From an uncultured Amphritea sp. (GTDB lineage: Bacteria > Pseudomonadota > Gammaproteobacteria > Pseudomonadales > Balneatricaceae), in the NCBI RefSeq assembly GCF_937127095.1, contig NZ_CAKZLP010000068.1:49358-113357 (forward strand): a stretch of 64,000 nucleotides of DNA. Direction: 5' to 3'. The position numbers and the translations under genes were made by a program. The notes beneath the pieces are model-generated. The model had not been told where the DNA came from and made no database searches. It was given only the letters and a program-made list of their open reading frames with translations. How positions within the stretch are numbered: position 1 is the stretch's first letter; the number at the start of each line of letters is the position of its first letter. Positions 41,869-50,696 of this stretch are shown piece by piece.

Positions 41869-42618
41869 ATGAAATACCTCTCTATGCTGGGAACGATAGT
41901 CGGAATTAGCCTGTCTATTTCATCAGTGGCCCAGGCGGGTGAGATCGTCAAATATCAGGTCAACGGTCTCGACTATGAGGGTTACTACACCAGCCCCGCT
42001 GAAGGCGCCCCCATGGTGCTGTTGGTTCACGACTGGGATGGCCTCACTGACTACGAAATGAAACGCGCCGAAATGCTGGCAGAGATGGGATATTCTGTAT
42101 TTGCTGCGGATCTTTTTGGTGCAGGCATCAGACCTACAGAAGTGACTGATAAGAAGCAACACACCGGAGAACTCTATAAAGACAGGGAAAAAATGAGAAG
42201 TCTGCTTGAAGGAGCAATGAGTAAAGCCAAACAACTCGGCGGTAACACCGATAATAGTGTCGCCATGGGATATTGCTTTGGCGGCGCTGCGGTTCTGGAA
42301 ATGGCCCGATCGGGTGCCCCTCTGAAAGGCTTTGCAACCTTCCATGGCGGATTGAACACACCTGAAGGCCAGGACTATTCGAAAACCCAGGGCTCAATAC
42401 TGGTTATGCATGGCAGTGCAGATAGCGCGATTACGATGGATCAGTTTGCCAATCTGGCTAATGAACTTGAAAGCACGAAAGTGAAGCATGAAATGATCAC
42501 CTACAGTGGCGCGCCGCACGCGTTCACGGTATTTGGTTCAGAGCGGTATCGTGAAGATGCAGACACTAAATCATGGGATCGCTTCAGCAACTATCTTGCC
42601 GCCACGCTGAATAACTAA
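41869..42618 (+). CDS. Exported dienelactone hydrolase family protein
   Basis: This 249-residue alpha/beta hydrolase has a signal peptide (MKYLSMLGTIVGISLSISSV, cut near AQA) and the DLH nucleophile Cys in GYCFGGAAV, with Asp (MHGSAD) and His (SGAPHAFTVFG) completing the triad. DLH homologues hydrolyse dienelactone or other small esters; a periplasmic location argues against a ring-cleavage pathway role. ATG 41869 follows AGGTGAT four bases upstream, a strong ribosome site; upstream GTG and ATG are rejected. It converges on the oxygenase gene at 42662. Confidence 0.85.
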   Translation: MKYLSMLGTIVGISLSISSVAQAGEIVKYQVNGLDYEGYYTSPAEGAPMVLLVHDWDGLTDYEMKRAEMLAEMGYSVFAADLFGAGIRPTEVTDKKQHTGELYKDREKMRSLLEGAMSKAKQLGGNTDNSVAMGYCFGGAAVLEMARSGAPLKGFATFHGGLNTPEGQDYSKTQGSILVMHGSADSAITMDQFANLANELESTKVKHEMITYSGAPHAFTVFGSERYREDADTKSWDRFSNYLAATLNN

Positions 42619-42661
42619 TCCCGGGAAGGAGCAAACAGATACCGGGCAATCACTGACAGCA

Positions 42662-43306
42662 TCAGGACTCCGGATCAACCCTGTTGCTGTCAGAGCTGTT
42701 GATACGATACCAGCCAGCAATACTGTAACGATCCGTCATGGTGGGCAACACCTCATGGGGGAACTCTTCGCTGAGGAAAATTACCACTGTGCCATATTCA
42801 GGTTGCACTTTCAGCAGCGGGGTACGGCCCTTTTCCGGGTAGACAAGCAGCTCTCCACCATCGCTGTCACTCCAGTCAGGATTAAGGTAGGTGACTACAG
42901 TCAAGACACGGTTCTGTTGTCCTCGGAAGGCATCGAGGTGCACTTTATAATAATCCCCGGGACAGTAATGCGCATAATGACTTTCGAATGAAAACAGCCC
43001 CAGAAACAGTCTCCTGTTGAGTGCCTGTTTCAGGCCATCAGCCCAGACCAGCCAGGCTTGTCCAGCAGCTGTACTACTGTCTATCCAGCAAATCTCATCA
43101 CGACGAATCGCTTCAATGTTCTGATGATCGGCCTGACGGCCAATACCGGCACGACTGAAACGGTGTTCGGGTAAACCTCTTACCTCTGCAGCCAATGCAG
43201 CACTCAGCGTTTCAGGCAGCGCATTACGGAGTACACAAATCCCATGTTGATAGACTTCATCGGCTATCTGGTCGAATAACCTGCTGTCTGACGCTGTGTT
43301 TCCCAT
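42662..43306 (-). CDS. 2-oxoglutarate/Fe(II)-dependent oxygenase (SM-20/P4Hc-like)
   Basis: This 214-residue protein has the facial triad HxD ... H in CPGDYYKVHLDAFRG and SEEFPHEVLPTMTDR, and the Arg for 2-oxoglutarate in DRYSIAGWYR. The double-stranded beta-helix core runs from about 105 to 205. Relatives are prolyl hydroxylase-like enzymes, but the bacterial substrate is unknown. The ribosome site before the ATG is weak. It is a lone gene facing the dienelactone hydrolase-like gene. Confidence 0.85.
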   Translation of the reverse strand: MGNTASDSRLFDQIADEVYQHGICVLRNALPETLSAALAAEVRGLPEHRFSRAGIGRQADHQNIEAIRRDEICWIDSSTAAGQAWLVWADGLKQALNRRLFLGLFSFESHYAHYCPGDYYKVHLDAFRGQQNRVLTVVTYLNPDWSDSDGGELLVYPEKGRTPLLKVQPEYGTVVIFLSEEFPHEVLPTMTDRYSIAGWYRINSSDSNRVDPES

Positions 43307-43459
43307 TTGCCGCGCTACCTTGATTAGAAAAGCGCATTTGATAGAAAAACAATGTCAGCGGCAATCTATTTCTGCATATAGTCTGATCTGTATTTCAACA
43401 GCCGGATAACAAAAAGGGCCGCAATAGCGACCCTTGTATCAGCGCAACACCATTCTGTA

Positions 43460-43993
43460 TCAGCTGCGACGATCTGCAGGGCTGCCACGGCGTTCACTGC
43501 GACCAAAGGTTGGCGCCACATCGGTGCTGCGAACATAACCGACCACACAACGCTCCGGGTCAATCACTTCACTCAACACTTCACGCCACTTATCAGAGTT
43601 TAATACCACATGAGAAGAATCGCTGAACTCAAGCCAGCCATTTTCCACCATCGCTTTAACTTTACGGCGCACCGTCTCATAGGGGATTCCAGTAGCAATA
43701 CTGATCGAATGGTTGTTACAGGAAAAACCAGCAACACCCTGACGATTTTCTGTTTCTTCACGCTGACGCAGCGCCCACAGAGAGATTACATTAAAAATAA
43801 TGGCCGATTTGATATCACCATCAAATACGCGGTAACAACGAATCAGAAAGTCAGTTGAAAAAGAAACAAAACCCAGCTTCTGCGCCAACTCGTCGGCATC
43901 ATAACTGGCACGCAGGCTCGTTGGCATGCCCCCTCCAAAATTTGATGTTTTTATGTTGTCTGAACCAGCCCCGTGAGCAGTATTCTTATCCAT
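43460..43993 (-). CDS. Small winged-helix DNA-binding protein
   Basis: This 177-residue protein lacks a signal peptide. The middle contains a helix-turn-helix, SISIATGIPYETVRRKVKAM, followed by VENGWLEFSDSSHVVL as a wing. Upstream is a helical segment LGFVSFSTDFLIRCYRVFDG with IIFNVISLWALRQ. The C-terminus is polar and Arg-rich. It is a probable transcription regulator, unassigned to a named family. AGGGGG precedes the ATG. Confidence 0.7.
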   Translation of the reverse strand: MDKNTAHGAGSDNIKTSNFGGGMPTSLRASYDADELAQKLGFVSFSTDFLIRCYRVFDGDIKSAIIFNVISLWALRQREETENRQGVAGFSCNNHSISIATGIPYETVRRKVKAMVENGWLEFSDSSHVVLNSDKWREVLSEVIDPERCVVGYVRSTDVAPTFGRSERRGSPADRRS

Positions 43994-44171
43994 TTGATCC
44001 CCCTTGTTATAATTCTGTGTGAAAATCCGTTTTACCCTTACATTTCACCCATACAGAGGCTAAATCAAACAGATCTCTCATTTTGAGTATAAAACAGAAC
44101 ATATACTATTCCGCCCCCGCCCGACAACAAAAACCCTGTAATAAATAGGAAATTTAACCTGCGAAACCTTT

Positions 44172-44199
44172 TTGTCACAATTTTCTAAGAGAATATATC
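44172..44199 (+). promoter_or_regulatory. Promoter upstream of the 67-residue gene
   Basis: TTGTCA (44172-44177), a 16-base spacer and TATATC (44194-44199) precede the start ATG at 44227 by 27 bases. Confidence 0.5.
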
Positions 44200-44226
44200 G
44201 GCAAAATAGAAGAAAGGTTTAAAACA

Positions 44227-44430
44227 ATGAAGACGAATTCAATTGAGCATCAAATCGCACAACTCCTACGCGATGGCCATAGCGCCGAACAGATTATCAG
44301 CATCATTAACCTGCCTGCCGATCAGGGAATATCCCTATATAGAGACTATATAGCGCAACGCAAACTGCAACAGCTTAGAGCATCTAACCAACACAATCAG
44401 GCTGCCTACGCCATGAGTCTGGGGCGCTGA
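44227..44430 (+). CDS. Small protein of unknown function (67 residues)
   Basis: This 67-residue protein begins MKTNSIEHQIAQLLRDGHSA and reads EQIISIINLPADQGISLYRD then YIAQRKLQQLRASNQHNQAA. The first half is compatible with a helix-turn-helix core (QLLRDGHSAEQIISIINLP). AAAGG lies about eight bases before the ATG and a promoter is visible. It is divergent from the HTH protein gene across 233 bp, suggesting a regulated small protein rather than chance. Confidence 0.55.
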   Translation: MKTNSIEHQIAQLLRDGHSAEQIISIINLPADQGISLYRDYIAQRKLQQLRASNQHNQAAYAMSLGR

Positions 44431-44589
44431 GAGCACTTTTGATCTGTATTAGTTTTTTTTGATTCAGCTTTGATTAAGACCTTTTGAGGTATTTACAGTA
44501 AGTAGCCATATGCATACACTGCGATGACTAAAAATTCCGGGGCCGGTTAAACGGCAGCGATAAACGGATACTAATAAAGGTGAGATGAG

Positions 44590-44895
44590 ATGAAAAAAAC
44601 GATGATCCTGGCAATCACTGCCATGCTGATGACCCCTGTTGCTGCGATGGCTGAACGTGATGGCGCTACACTGTATAACACTAAGTGTATGGCGTGCCAC
44701 ATGACTGGTGCCGCCGGCGCTCCGATTGTAGGTAATGCAGAACAGTGGGCGCCTCGCGCAGCGAAAGGTATTGACGCTCTGCTGGTCAGCGCAACCAATG
44801 GTCTGAATGCTATGCCACCAAAAGGCACTTGCATGGATTGTACTGATGGTGAAATGAAAGCGGCTATTCAGTACATGCTGGACGGCTCTAAGTAA
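44590..44895 (+). CDS. Cytochrome c5 family protein
   Basis: This 101-residue exported monoheme cytochrome has a signal peptide (MKKTMILAITAMLMTPVAAM), the heme site KCMACHMTG and the axial Met in LNAMPPKGTCMDC. The latter segment also holds the second Cys pair (C-x2-C) typical of cytochrome c5. It would carry electrons in the periplasm. AAAGGTGAG precedes the ATG. A strong terminator follows. Confidence 0.92.
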   Translation: MKKTMILAITAMLMTPVAAMAERDGATLYNTKCMACHMTGAAGAPIVGNAEQWAPRAAKGIDALLVSATNGLNAMPPKGTCMDCTDGEMKAAIQYMLDGSK

Positions 44896-44910
44896 TATTA
44901 CTTTGCTATA

Positions 44911-44939
44911 AAAAAACCCGGCTCTCTGGCCGGGTTTTT
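44911..44939 (+). terminator. Terminator of the cytochrome c5 gene
   Basis: AAAAACCCGGC/GCCGGGTTTTT around TCTCTG; an A-run upstream and T-run downstream make it usable from both sides, including for pomB. Confidence 0.9.
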
Positions 44940-44960
44940 ATTGTCTGACTATATTAGTAA

Positions 44961-45914
44961 TCAGAATACATCCTGCGGCTCCAGCGGAGCAAACTCATTA
45001 TCTCCCGCACCCTGCGCTTTCAGCTTTTCCAACGCTTCCGGATCATCACCTTTCTGAATAATAATCTCTACCCGACGGTTCATACTGCGGTTTTCCGAGG
45101 TATTATTCGGTGCCAGAGGTTTTGTATCTGCAAAACCAATGATGGTAAAGCGTGACTGATCAATGCGTGGATCGGCAAACAGCTCATGTCCAACGGCCAG
45201 CGCCCGGGCAGTGGATAACCCCCAGTTGGACTCATACTGGCCGCCGGAGATAGGAATATTATCGGTGTGACCTTCGATGGCAACCTTACCGCCGACATTC
45301 AGCAGTACATCGCGAATCTTGGCGATCACCGGGATATAGGCATATTTCAACTCGGCCGAACCGGAATCAAATGAGCCTTTCTCCTTTACCCGAATAACAA
45401 TCTTGCGGCCATCTGTGTCAATTTCTACACTGCCCTGACCTATCTCCTGACGCAATGCTGCGGCGAACTCGACCGCCTCCTTTTTCGCCTCTGCTTCAGC
45501 CTGAGCTTCCATCTGCTGTAACATCTGCTGTAGCTGTTGTGCCGTCTCGCCTTCAAGCTTATCACTGACCTCAGACTCACCCTCCTTAGTCCTGACATCC
45601 AGTGTTTGCAGGTCATTACTGAGGGTCATCTGCCTTACTTCATTCAGCGGAGTAGGCTCCGGACGCCCGGGACTAAACTCCTGAGCGATGATACTGGTGC
45701 CTTTGGGAATATCTTCAACCTTAACCTGAGTCTGCACTCCAAACGCTTCGCGCATAGAACCGGCCAGCTGCTTAAACTTCAGTACATCCATCTCCGAAAA
45801 CGAAAGCAGCAGTACGAAAAAGCACATCAACAGCGACATAAGGTCGCCGAAGGTCGCCAGCCATCCAGGCAAACCAGCGGGACAAGGGGGACACTTGTGT
45901 TCTTCTTCAGTCAT
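44961..45914 (-). CDS. pomB: Flagellar stator protein PomB (MotB family)
   Basis: This 317-residue protein has a single N-terminal membrane helix with the ion-binding Asp24 (TFGDLMSLLMCFFVLLLS), a Gln/Glu/Ala-rich linker, and a C-terminal OmpA-like peptidoglycan domain (VAIEGHTDNIPIS ... NRRVEIIIQ). The opening, including Cys residues in HKCPPCPAGLP and FSEMDVLKFKQLAGSM, is near-identical to Vibrio PomB, so sodium drive is likely. It is encoded 11 bp after pomA. Confidence 0.95.
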   Translation of the reverse strand: MTEEEHKCPPCPAGLPGWLATFGDLMSLLMCFFVLLLSFSEMDVLKFKQLAGSMREAFGVQTQVKVEDIPKGTSIIAQEFSPGRPEPTPLNEVRQMTLSNDLQTLDVRTKEGESEVSDKLEGETAQQLQQMLQQMEAQAEAEAKKEAVEFAAALRQEIGQGSVEIDTDGRKIVIRVKEKGSFDSGSAELKYAYIPVIAKIRDVLLNVGGKVAIEGHTDNIPISGGQYESNWGLSTARALAVGHELFADPRIDQSRFTIIGFADTKPLAPNNTSENRSMNRRVEIIIQKGDDPEALEKLKAQGAGDNEFAPLEPQDVF

Positions 45915-45925
45915 CCCACTATCCC

Positions 45926-46702
45926 TTATTCTGCTGGCGCGGCAGCACGTTTGTTCTCAGGAAGATAGTTGCGCAACATCTGTTCGATAACCCGTGGGTT
46001 CTGACCAGCCTGAATCGCCAGCAACCCATCAATAATCAAGGACTGATTCAGTTCCTCTTCGGCTTTACGTGCATCCAGCTTATCGGAAACAGGCAGCGCG
46101 AACATGGTCGCCATCATTGCGCCGTACAATGTGGTCAACAATGCCACCGCCATCGCCGGACCAATCGACTTAGGGTCAGACATATTGGATAGCATCTGCA
46201 CCAGACCGATCAGGGTACCGATCATGCCCATTCCCGGCCCCACATCGCCTATCGCTTTGAAAATATCTGAGCCAAATCCATGCCGCTCTGAGGTCAGGGT
46301 TTTCTCTTTATTCAACAGCGTTCTGACAATATCCGGGTCATGTCCGTCCACCAGCAACTGGATACCCCGCTGCATAAAATCACTGCTCACCTCTTTATCT
46401 TCCAGTGATAACAGCCCCCCTTTACGGGCAGCATCAGCCAGATCAACGGTTTCAGCAATAATATCTTCCGGTTTCACCGACTTAAACTTGAAGGCTTTTC
46501 CCGCCACTTTGGCCAGCCCGAGAAAGTGCGCCAACGGGAATTTCATCAGGACAACGAACAGGCTCCCGCCCACCACGATCAACAGTGACGGAACGTTGAC
46601 AAAAACGCCGACATCACCGCCGGTAACCATTGCGGCAACAACGATACCAAAAGCACCTAAAATACCTATGAGCGTGGCTATATCCACTCTTAAATTCCCC
46701 AA
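45926..46702 (-). CDS. pomA: Flagellar stator protein PomA (MotA family)
   Basis: This 258-residue protein has four membrane helices. Diagnostic segments are IATLIGILGAFGIVVAAMVT, VNVPSLLIVVGGSLFVVLMK and GDVGPGMGMIGTLIGLVQM, the conserved helix 3 and loop of PomA. Charged loop residues that contact FliG are present in the long cytoplasmic loop. PomA and PomB form the rotating stator around the flagellar motor. No other motility genes lie in the window. Confidence 0.95.
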   Translation of the reverse strand: MGNLRVDIATLIGILGAFGIVVAAMVTGGDVGVFVNVPSLLIVVGGSLFVVLMKFPLAHFLGLAKVAGKAFKFKSVKPEDIIAETVDLADAARKGGLLSLEDKEVSSDFMQRGIQLLVDGHDPDIVRTLLNKEKTLTSERHGFGSDIFKAIGDVGPGMGMIGTLIGLVQMLSNMSDPKSIGPAMAVALLTTLYGAMMATMFALPVSDKLDARKAEEELNQSLIIDGLLAIQAGQNPRVIEQMLRNYLPENKRAAAPAE

Positions 46703-46920
46703 TTGAACAAATTAATTTGGATAAACAAACGACCCATGTCGCCAATATAACCTATTATCGCCTGATACCCATTTAGCTGTAGCCAGATAATATCAAAAAA
46801 CTAACCGGGTTCCCCTATATCCCTCTGTTTAGAGTACAATTTATTGGTCTGATTGACCCGGACGCGACTGTCCGGTAATTTGTTGCCCTTTAAACGGTTC
46901 CCACCCCGACGGTATGCTCT

Positions 46921-47160
46921 ATGTGCGCAAAGAAAAAAACACCTGATTTTGAAACATCTCTGGCACAGCTGGAATCGATGGTAACTCAGCTGGAACAGGG
47001 AGAGCTATCTCTGGAACAATCTTTGCAAACCTTCGAGCAGGGTGTCCGCCTTACCCGCGACTGCCAGTCAATTCTCGCCGATGCTGAACAAAAAGTGCAG
47101 ATGTTAATTCAGCAAAATGGGGAGTTAAAAGAGGTGCCCTTTGACCTTCCTGAGGAGTGA
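46921..47160 (+). CDS. xseB: Exodeoxyribonuclease VII small subunit XseB
   Basis: This 79-residue protein has FETSLAQLESMVTQLEQGEL and SLEQSLQTFEQGVRLTRDCQ, the helical hairpin of XseB that joins XseA in ExoVII. It starts at the ATG at 46921 and ends in the first bases after a GAGGAG motif that serves ispA. It is the first gene of xseB-ispA-dxs, a common gammaproteobacterial set. Confidence 0.95.
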   Translation: MCAKKKTPDFETSLAQLESMVTQLEQGELSLEQSLQTFEQGVRLTRDCQSILADAEQKVQMLIQQNGELKEVPFDLPEE

Positions 47161-47164
47161 TCTG

Positions 47165-48046
47165 ATGGATGCTAAGGCGTTGCTGCAACAATACCAGCAC
47201 AGAGTAGAGCAACAGCTGAAAACCGTGCTGAGCCACTCAGGAGACGCGGCAAAGGTGCGCCAGGCGATGGAGTACTCGCTGTTTAATGGCGGTAAACGTG
47301 TGCGACCAGTTCTCGTTTATATGGCAAATCAGTTGCTGGGCGGGCAACTGGAGCAGGCCGATGCTGCTGCCTGTGCGATCGAGTGTATCCACAGTTATTC
47401 TTTGGTGCATGATGACCTCCCCGCGATGGATGATGATGAACTGCGCAGAGGCAAACCTACCTGTCATATCGCCTTTGATGAAGCCACTGCGATTCTTGCC
47501 GGTGACGGGCTTCAGGCGCTGGCCTTTGAATTATTGGCGGCAGATACCACACTGCCATCCGGGATCTGTCTGCAGATGATCAGAATACTGGCGTACAATA
47601 GCGGCTATCTTGGCATGGTCGGCGGTCAGTCTATCGACCTCTGCAATGAGGGCAAACAGATCACCAGCGAGCAACTGGAACTGATGCACCGACATAAAAC
47701 CGGCGCACTGATCAGCGCCAGTATCGAGATGGGTGCCCTGTCGAGCAACCATGCCACCGAGAAAGATCTGCAGGCGCTGAATGCTTACTCCCGCGCTATC
47801 GGACTCGCTTTTCAGGTAAAAGACGATATTCTGGATATTGAAAGCAACACCGAAACACTTGGCAAACCTCAGGGCTCTGACCTGTTACTGGATAAATCCA
47901 CTTACCCGGCGTTGCTGGGAATGGCCGGAGCAAAACAGAAACTCGCGCTGCTGAATCAACAGGCTCATGCCAGTATCGAGTATTTTAATGATGCAGCTGC
48001 ACCGCTTCACTGGCTGGCTGACTATATTGTTGAGCGCCAGTATTGA
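47165..48046 (+). CDS. ispA: (2E,6E)-farnesyl diphosphate synthase IspA
   Basis: This 293-residue prenyltransferase condenses IPP with DMAPP and GPP to give farnesyl diphosphate. The two Asp-rich motifs are present: HDDLPAMDDDELRRGKP and VKDDILDIES. ATG 47165 follows GAGGAG seven bases upstream and is preferred to the in-frame TTG at 47141 that overlaps xseB. Its end lies five bases before the dxs start. Confidence 0.96.
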   Translation: MDAKALLQQYQHRVEQQLKTVLSHSGDAAKVRQAMEYSLFNGGKRVRPVLVYMANQLLGGQLEQADAAACAIECIHSYSLVHDDLPAMDDDELRRGKPTCHIAFDEATAILAGDGLQALAFELLAADTTLPSGICLQMIRILAYNSGYLGMVGGQSIDLCNEGKQITSEQLELMHRHKTGALISASIEMGALSSNHATEKDLQALNAYSRAIGLAFQVKDDILDIESNTETLGKPQGSDLLLDKSTYPALLGMAGAKQKLALLNQQAHASIEYFNDAAAPLHWLADYIVERQY

Positions 48047-48051
48047 TCACT

Positions 48052-49827
48052 ATGTTTCATGCTATCCCTGAATCCCGTCCGGCAACACCTTTGCTGGACA
48101 GTATTGATAATCCCGCTGACCTGAGGCAACTACCGGTTGAGCAACTGCCGCAGCTGGCCGAACAGCTTCGTGCATTTCTGCTCTACTCAGTCGGTCAGAC
48201 CGGTGGACATTTTGGTGCCGGGCTTGGGGTCATCGAACTGACGATCGCCCTGCACTATCTGCTAAAAACACCGGAAGACCACCTGATCTGGGATGTGGGT
48301 CACCAGAGTTATCCCCATAAGATTCTGACCGGCCGAAGAGAATCGATGCTGAGCATCCGTCAGAAAGGCGGCCTGGCACCGTTCCCCCGCATCAGTGAAA
48401 GCCTATATGATGATTTCGGCACCGGCCACTCAAGCACCTCCATCAGTGCCGCACTGGGTATGGCGCTGGCGGACAGGATTCAGGGACTCAAGCATAAAAC
48501 AGTCGCGGTGATCGGTGATGGCGCCATGACCGCCGGGATGGCATTTGAAGCGCTGAACCATGCCGCCCATACCAACGCCAACCTGCTGGTGATTCTCAAC
48601 GATAACGATATGTCGATCTCGCGCAATGAGGGTGGACTAGCGACCTATCTGGCGAAAAACCTTAAGGATAAAATGGGGGCCACCACGGCAGCCCTGTTTG
48701 AAGCGCTGGATTTTCACTATAACGGCCCGGTGGATGGCCATGACTTCAACCAGCTATTACCCGCGTTGCAACGATCACTCAACAGCACAGGCCCACAGTT
48801 TCTCCATATCACCACCCTGAAAGGTAAAGGCTTTGCACCGGCAGAAAAAGACCCGGTGGGCTATCACGCCATTACCAAGATTGAGCCAATCATCCAACCG
48901 CCAGCCGCACCAAAATCGAAGCAACCCAATTTCGCTAATATTTTTGGCCGCTGGATCTGCGATCTTGCCGCACAGGATACCCGCACCGTTGCGATTACCC
49001 CGGCCATGAGTGAAGGCTCTGATCTGATTGAGTTTTCCCGCCGTTTCGGCGAACGCTTCTTTGATGTTGCCATCGCCGAACAACACGCGGTGACACTGGC
49101 TGCCGGGATGGCCTACCGCAAAATGAAACCGGTAGTGGCGATCTATTCGACGTTTTTGCAGCGCGGCTATGATCAGCTGATTCACGATGTCGCGATTCAG
49201 AATCTGGACATATTGTTTGCCCTCGACAGAGCCGGACTGGTCGGTGAGGATGGAGCGACTCATTCGGGCTGTTTTGATATCAGCTTTCTGCGCTGCCTTC
49301 CCGGCATGTTGATTATGACCCCGTCCGATGAGCAGGAGCTGTGCAACCTTTTACAAACCGGTTATGAACACGCAGGCCCCGCCGCCGTTCGCTACCCCAG
49401 AGGCAAAGGTCCGGGCACTGAGCTTAGCAAAGCGGTAGCGCTTCAACCGGGGACAGCCCGGCCGATACGGGAGGGGGAACGCGCTGCGCTATTGAACTTT
49501 GGCCCGCTTCTGAACGAAGCCAGAGTAGCGGCTGAGCAGCTCAACCTGACACTGATAGATATGCGCTTTGTGAAGCCGCTGGACGCTCAGTTGCTCGATC
49601 AACTGGTAAAGTCGCACCCGCTACTGATCACCCTTGAAGACCATGCTGTCAAAGGGGGTGCGGGTGCCGAGGTGAGTGAGTACCTGCATTCACGGGGATA
49701 CAGCAATCAACTACTCATGCTTGGCATCCCTGATCGCTGGATTGAACATGCGACACGGGCAGAGCAGCTGGCTGAATGCGGACTGGATAGTCAGGGAATT
49801 ATTAAAGCGATTACTGCGCGTTTATAA
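48052..49827 (+). CDS. dxs: 1-deoxy-D-xylulose-5-phosphate synthase Dxs
   Basis: Dxs condenses pyruvate and glyceraldehyde 3-phosphate, the first step of the MEP isoprenoid route, using thiamine diphosphate. The 591 residues contain HFGAGLGVIELTIALHYLL, the TPP motif VIGDGAMTAGMAFEAL then NLLVILNDNDMSIS, and the C-terminal TFLQRGYDQLIHDVAIQNL with RAGLVGEDGATHSG. An in-frame TTG at 48043 lies inside the end of ispA; ATG 48052 is preferred. The enzyme is about 30 residues shorter than E. coli Dxs (620). Confidence 0.96.
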   Translation: MFHAIPESRPATPLLDSIDNPADLRQLPVEQLPQLAEQLRAFLLYSVGQTGGHFGAGLGVIELTIALHYLLKTPEDHLIWDVGHQSYPHKILTGRRESMLSIRQKGGLAPFPRISESLYDDFGTGHSSTSISAALGMALADRIQGLKHKTVAVIGDGAMTAGMAFEALNHAAHTNANLLVILNDNDMSISRNEGGLATYLAKNLKDKMGATTAALFEALDFHYNGPVDGHDFNQLLPALQRSLNSTGPQFLHITTLKGKGFAPAEKDPVGYHAITKIEPIIQPPAAPKSKQPNFANIFGRWICDLAAQDTRTVAITPAMSEGSDLIEFSRRFGERFFDVAIAEQHAVTLAAGMAYRKMKPVVAIYSTFLQRGYDQLIHDVAIQNLDILFALDRAGLVGEDGATHSGCFDISFLRCLPGMLIMTPSDEQELCNLLQTGYEHAGPAAVRYPRGKGPGTELSKAVALQPGTARPIREGERAALLNFGPLLNEARVAAEQLNLTLIDMRFVKPLDAQLLDQLVKSHPLLITLEDHAVKGGAGAEVSEYLHSRGYSNQLLMLGIPDRWIEHATRAEQLAECGLDSQGIIKAITARL

Positions 49828-49923
49828 AAGCAGATTTATAGAACCAGATTTATCGAACCATACTTATAACGCAGGGACAGAACGATCTAGACTAAAACGC
49901 TCTGTGCTAAAAAGCTCAGTAAT

Positions 49924-49951
49924 AAAAAAACCGGCATTTGCCGGTTTTTTT
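49924..49951. terminator. Bidirectional terminator between dxs and ribA
   Basis: AAAAAAACCGGCA/TGCCGGTTTTTTT around TT serves the convergent dxs and ribA transcripts. Confidence 0.9.
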
Positions 49952-49953
49952 AA

Positions 49954-50586
49954 TTACTCTTCTTCATCATCCTGAAAATGATGTTCGCTCATCAGGTGAC
50001 CAAGCTTACCCATTTTGGTTGCCAGATACTGTTCGTTATGATGATTTTTGCCCACTTGTAACGGCACACGGGCAGCAACGTTTAGACCATACTCCTGCAA
50101 CGCTTTCACCTTACGCGGATTATTGGTCATCAGGTTAACGCTGGTAACACCCAGGTGTTCGAGCATCACCTGACACATGCTGTAATCACGCATATCGGCA
50201 GCAAAGCCCAGTTTCTCATTCGCTTCAACTGTATCAGCCCCACCATCCTGCAGATGATAGGCTCTGATTTTGTTCAGCAGACCGATACCACGGCCTTCCT
50301 GACGCAGGTATAGCAGCACACCGCAGCCCTCTTCACTGATCCGCTTCAGTGCTTCCTGCAACTGAAAACCACAGTCACAGCGCAATGAGAACAGCGCATC
50401 GCCGGTCAGACATTCAGAGTGGATACGCGCCAATACGGGCTTAGGAGAATCCGAACCCGCAGAACTCAGATCACCAAAGGTCAGCGCCACATGCTCTTTC
50501 CCGGTTGCCAGGTCTTCAAACCCAACCATTGTAAAGACCCCCCAGGGGGTCGGCAGCTTGGATGATGCGACGTACTTTACAGACAC
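49954..50586 (-). CDS. ribA: GTP cyclohydrolase II RibA
   Basis: This 210-residue enzyme opens GTP to the pyrimidine precursor of riboflavin. The zinc site is intact in ARIHSECLTGDALFSLRCDC followed by GFQL (Cys residues in ECLTG and RCDCG), and LRQEGRGIGLLNKIRAYHLQ is also present. The start is the GTG at 50586 (VSVKYVASSKLPTPWGVFTM) with AAGGAAT seven bases upstream; an upstream extension to 50643 is rejected. An acidic tail ends HHFQDDEEE. It is far from the riboflavin cluster at 55-59 kb. Confidence 0.95.
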   Translation of the reverse strand: MSVKYVASSKLPTPWGVFTMVGFEDLATGKEHVALTFGDLSSAGSDSPKPVLARIHSECLTGDALFSLRCDCGFQLQEALKRISEEGCGVLLYLRQEGRGIGLLNKIRAYHLQDGGADTVEANEKLGFAADMRDYSMCQVMLEHLGVTSVNLMTNNPRKVKALQEYGLNVAARVPLQVGKNHHNEQYLATKMGKLGHLMSEHHFQDDEEE

Positions 50587-50696
50587 TAAGGGAATTCCTT
50601 CGAAAAATGAGGCGGTTATTCTAGCAGCGATAGCGCCTTTCACATACCCTGAAATGGGGGCATTATCGGAATATTAAAGGCGTCGGGGAATTAATT

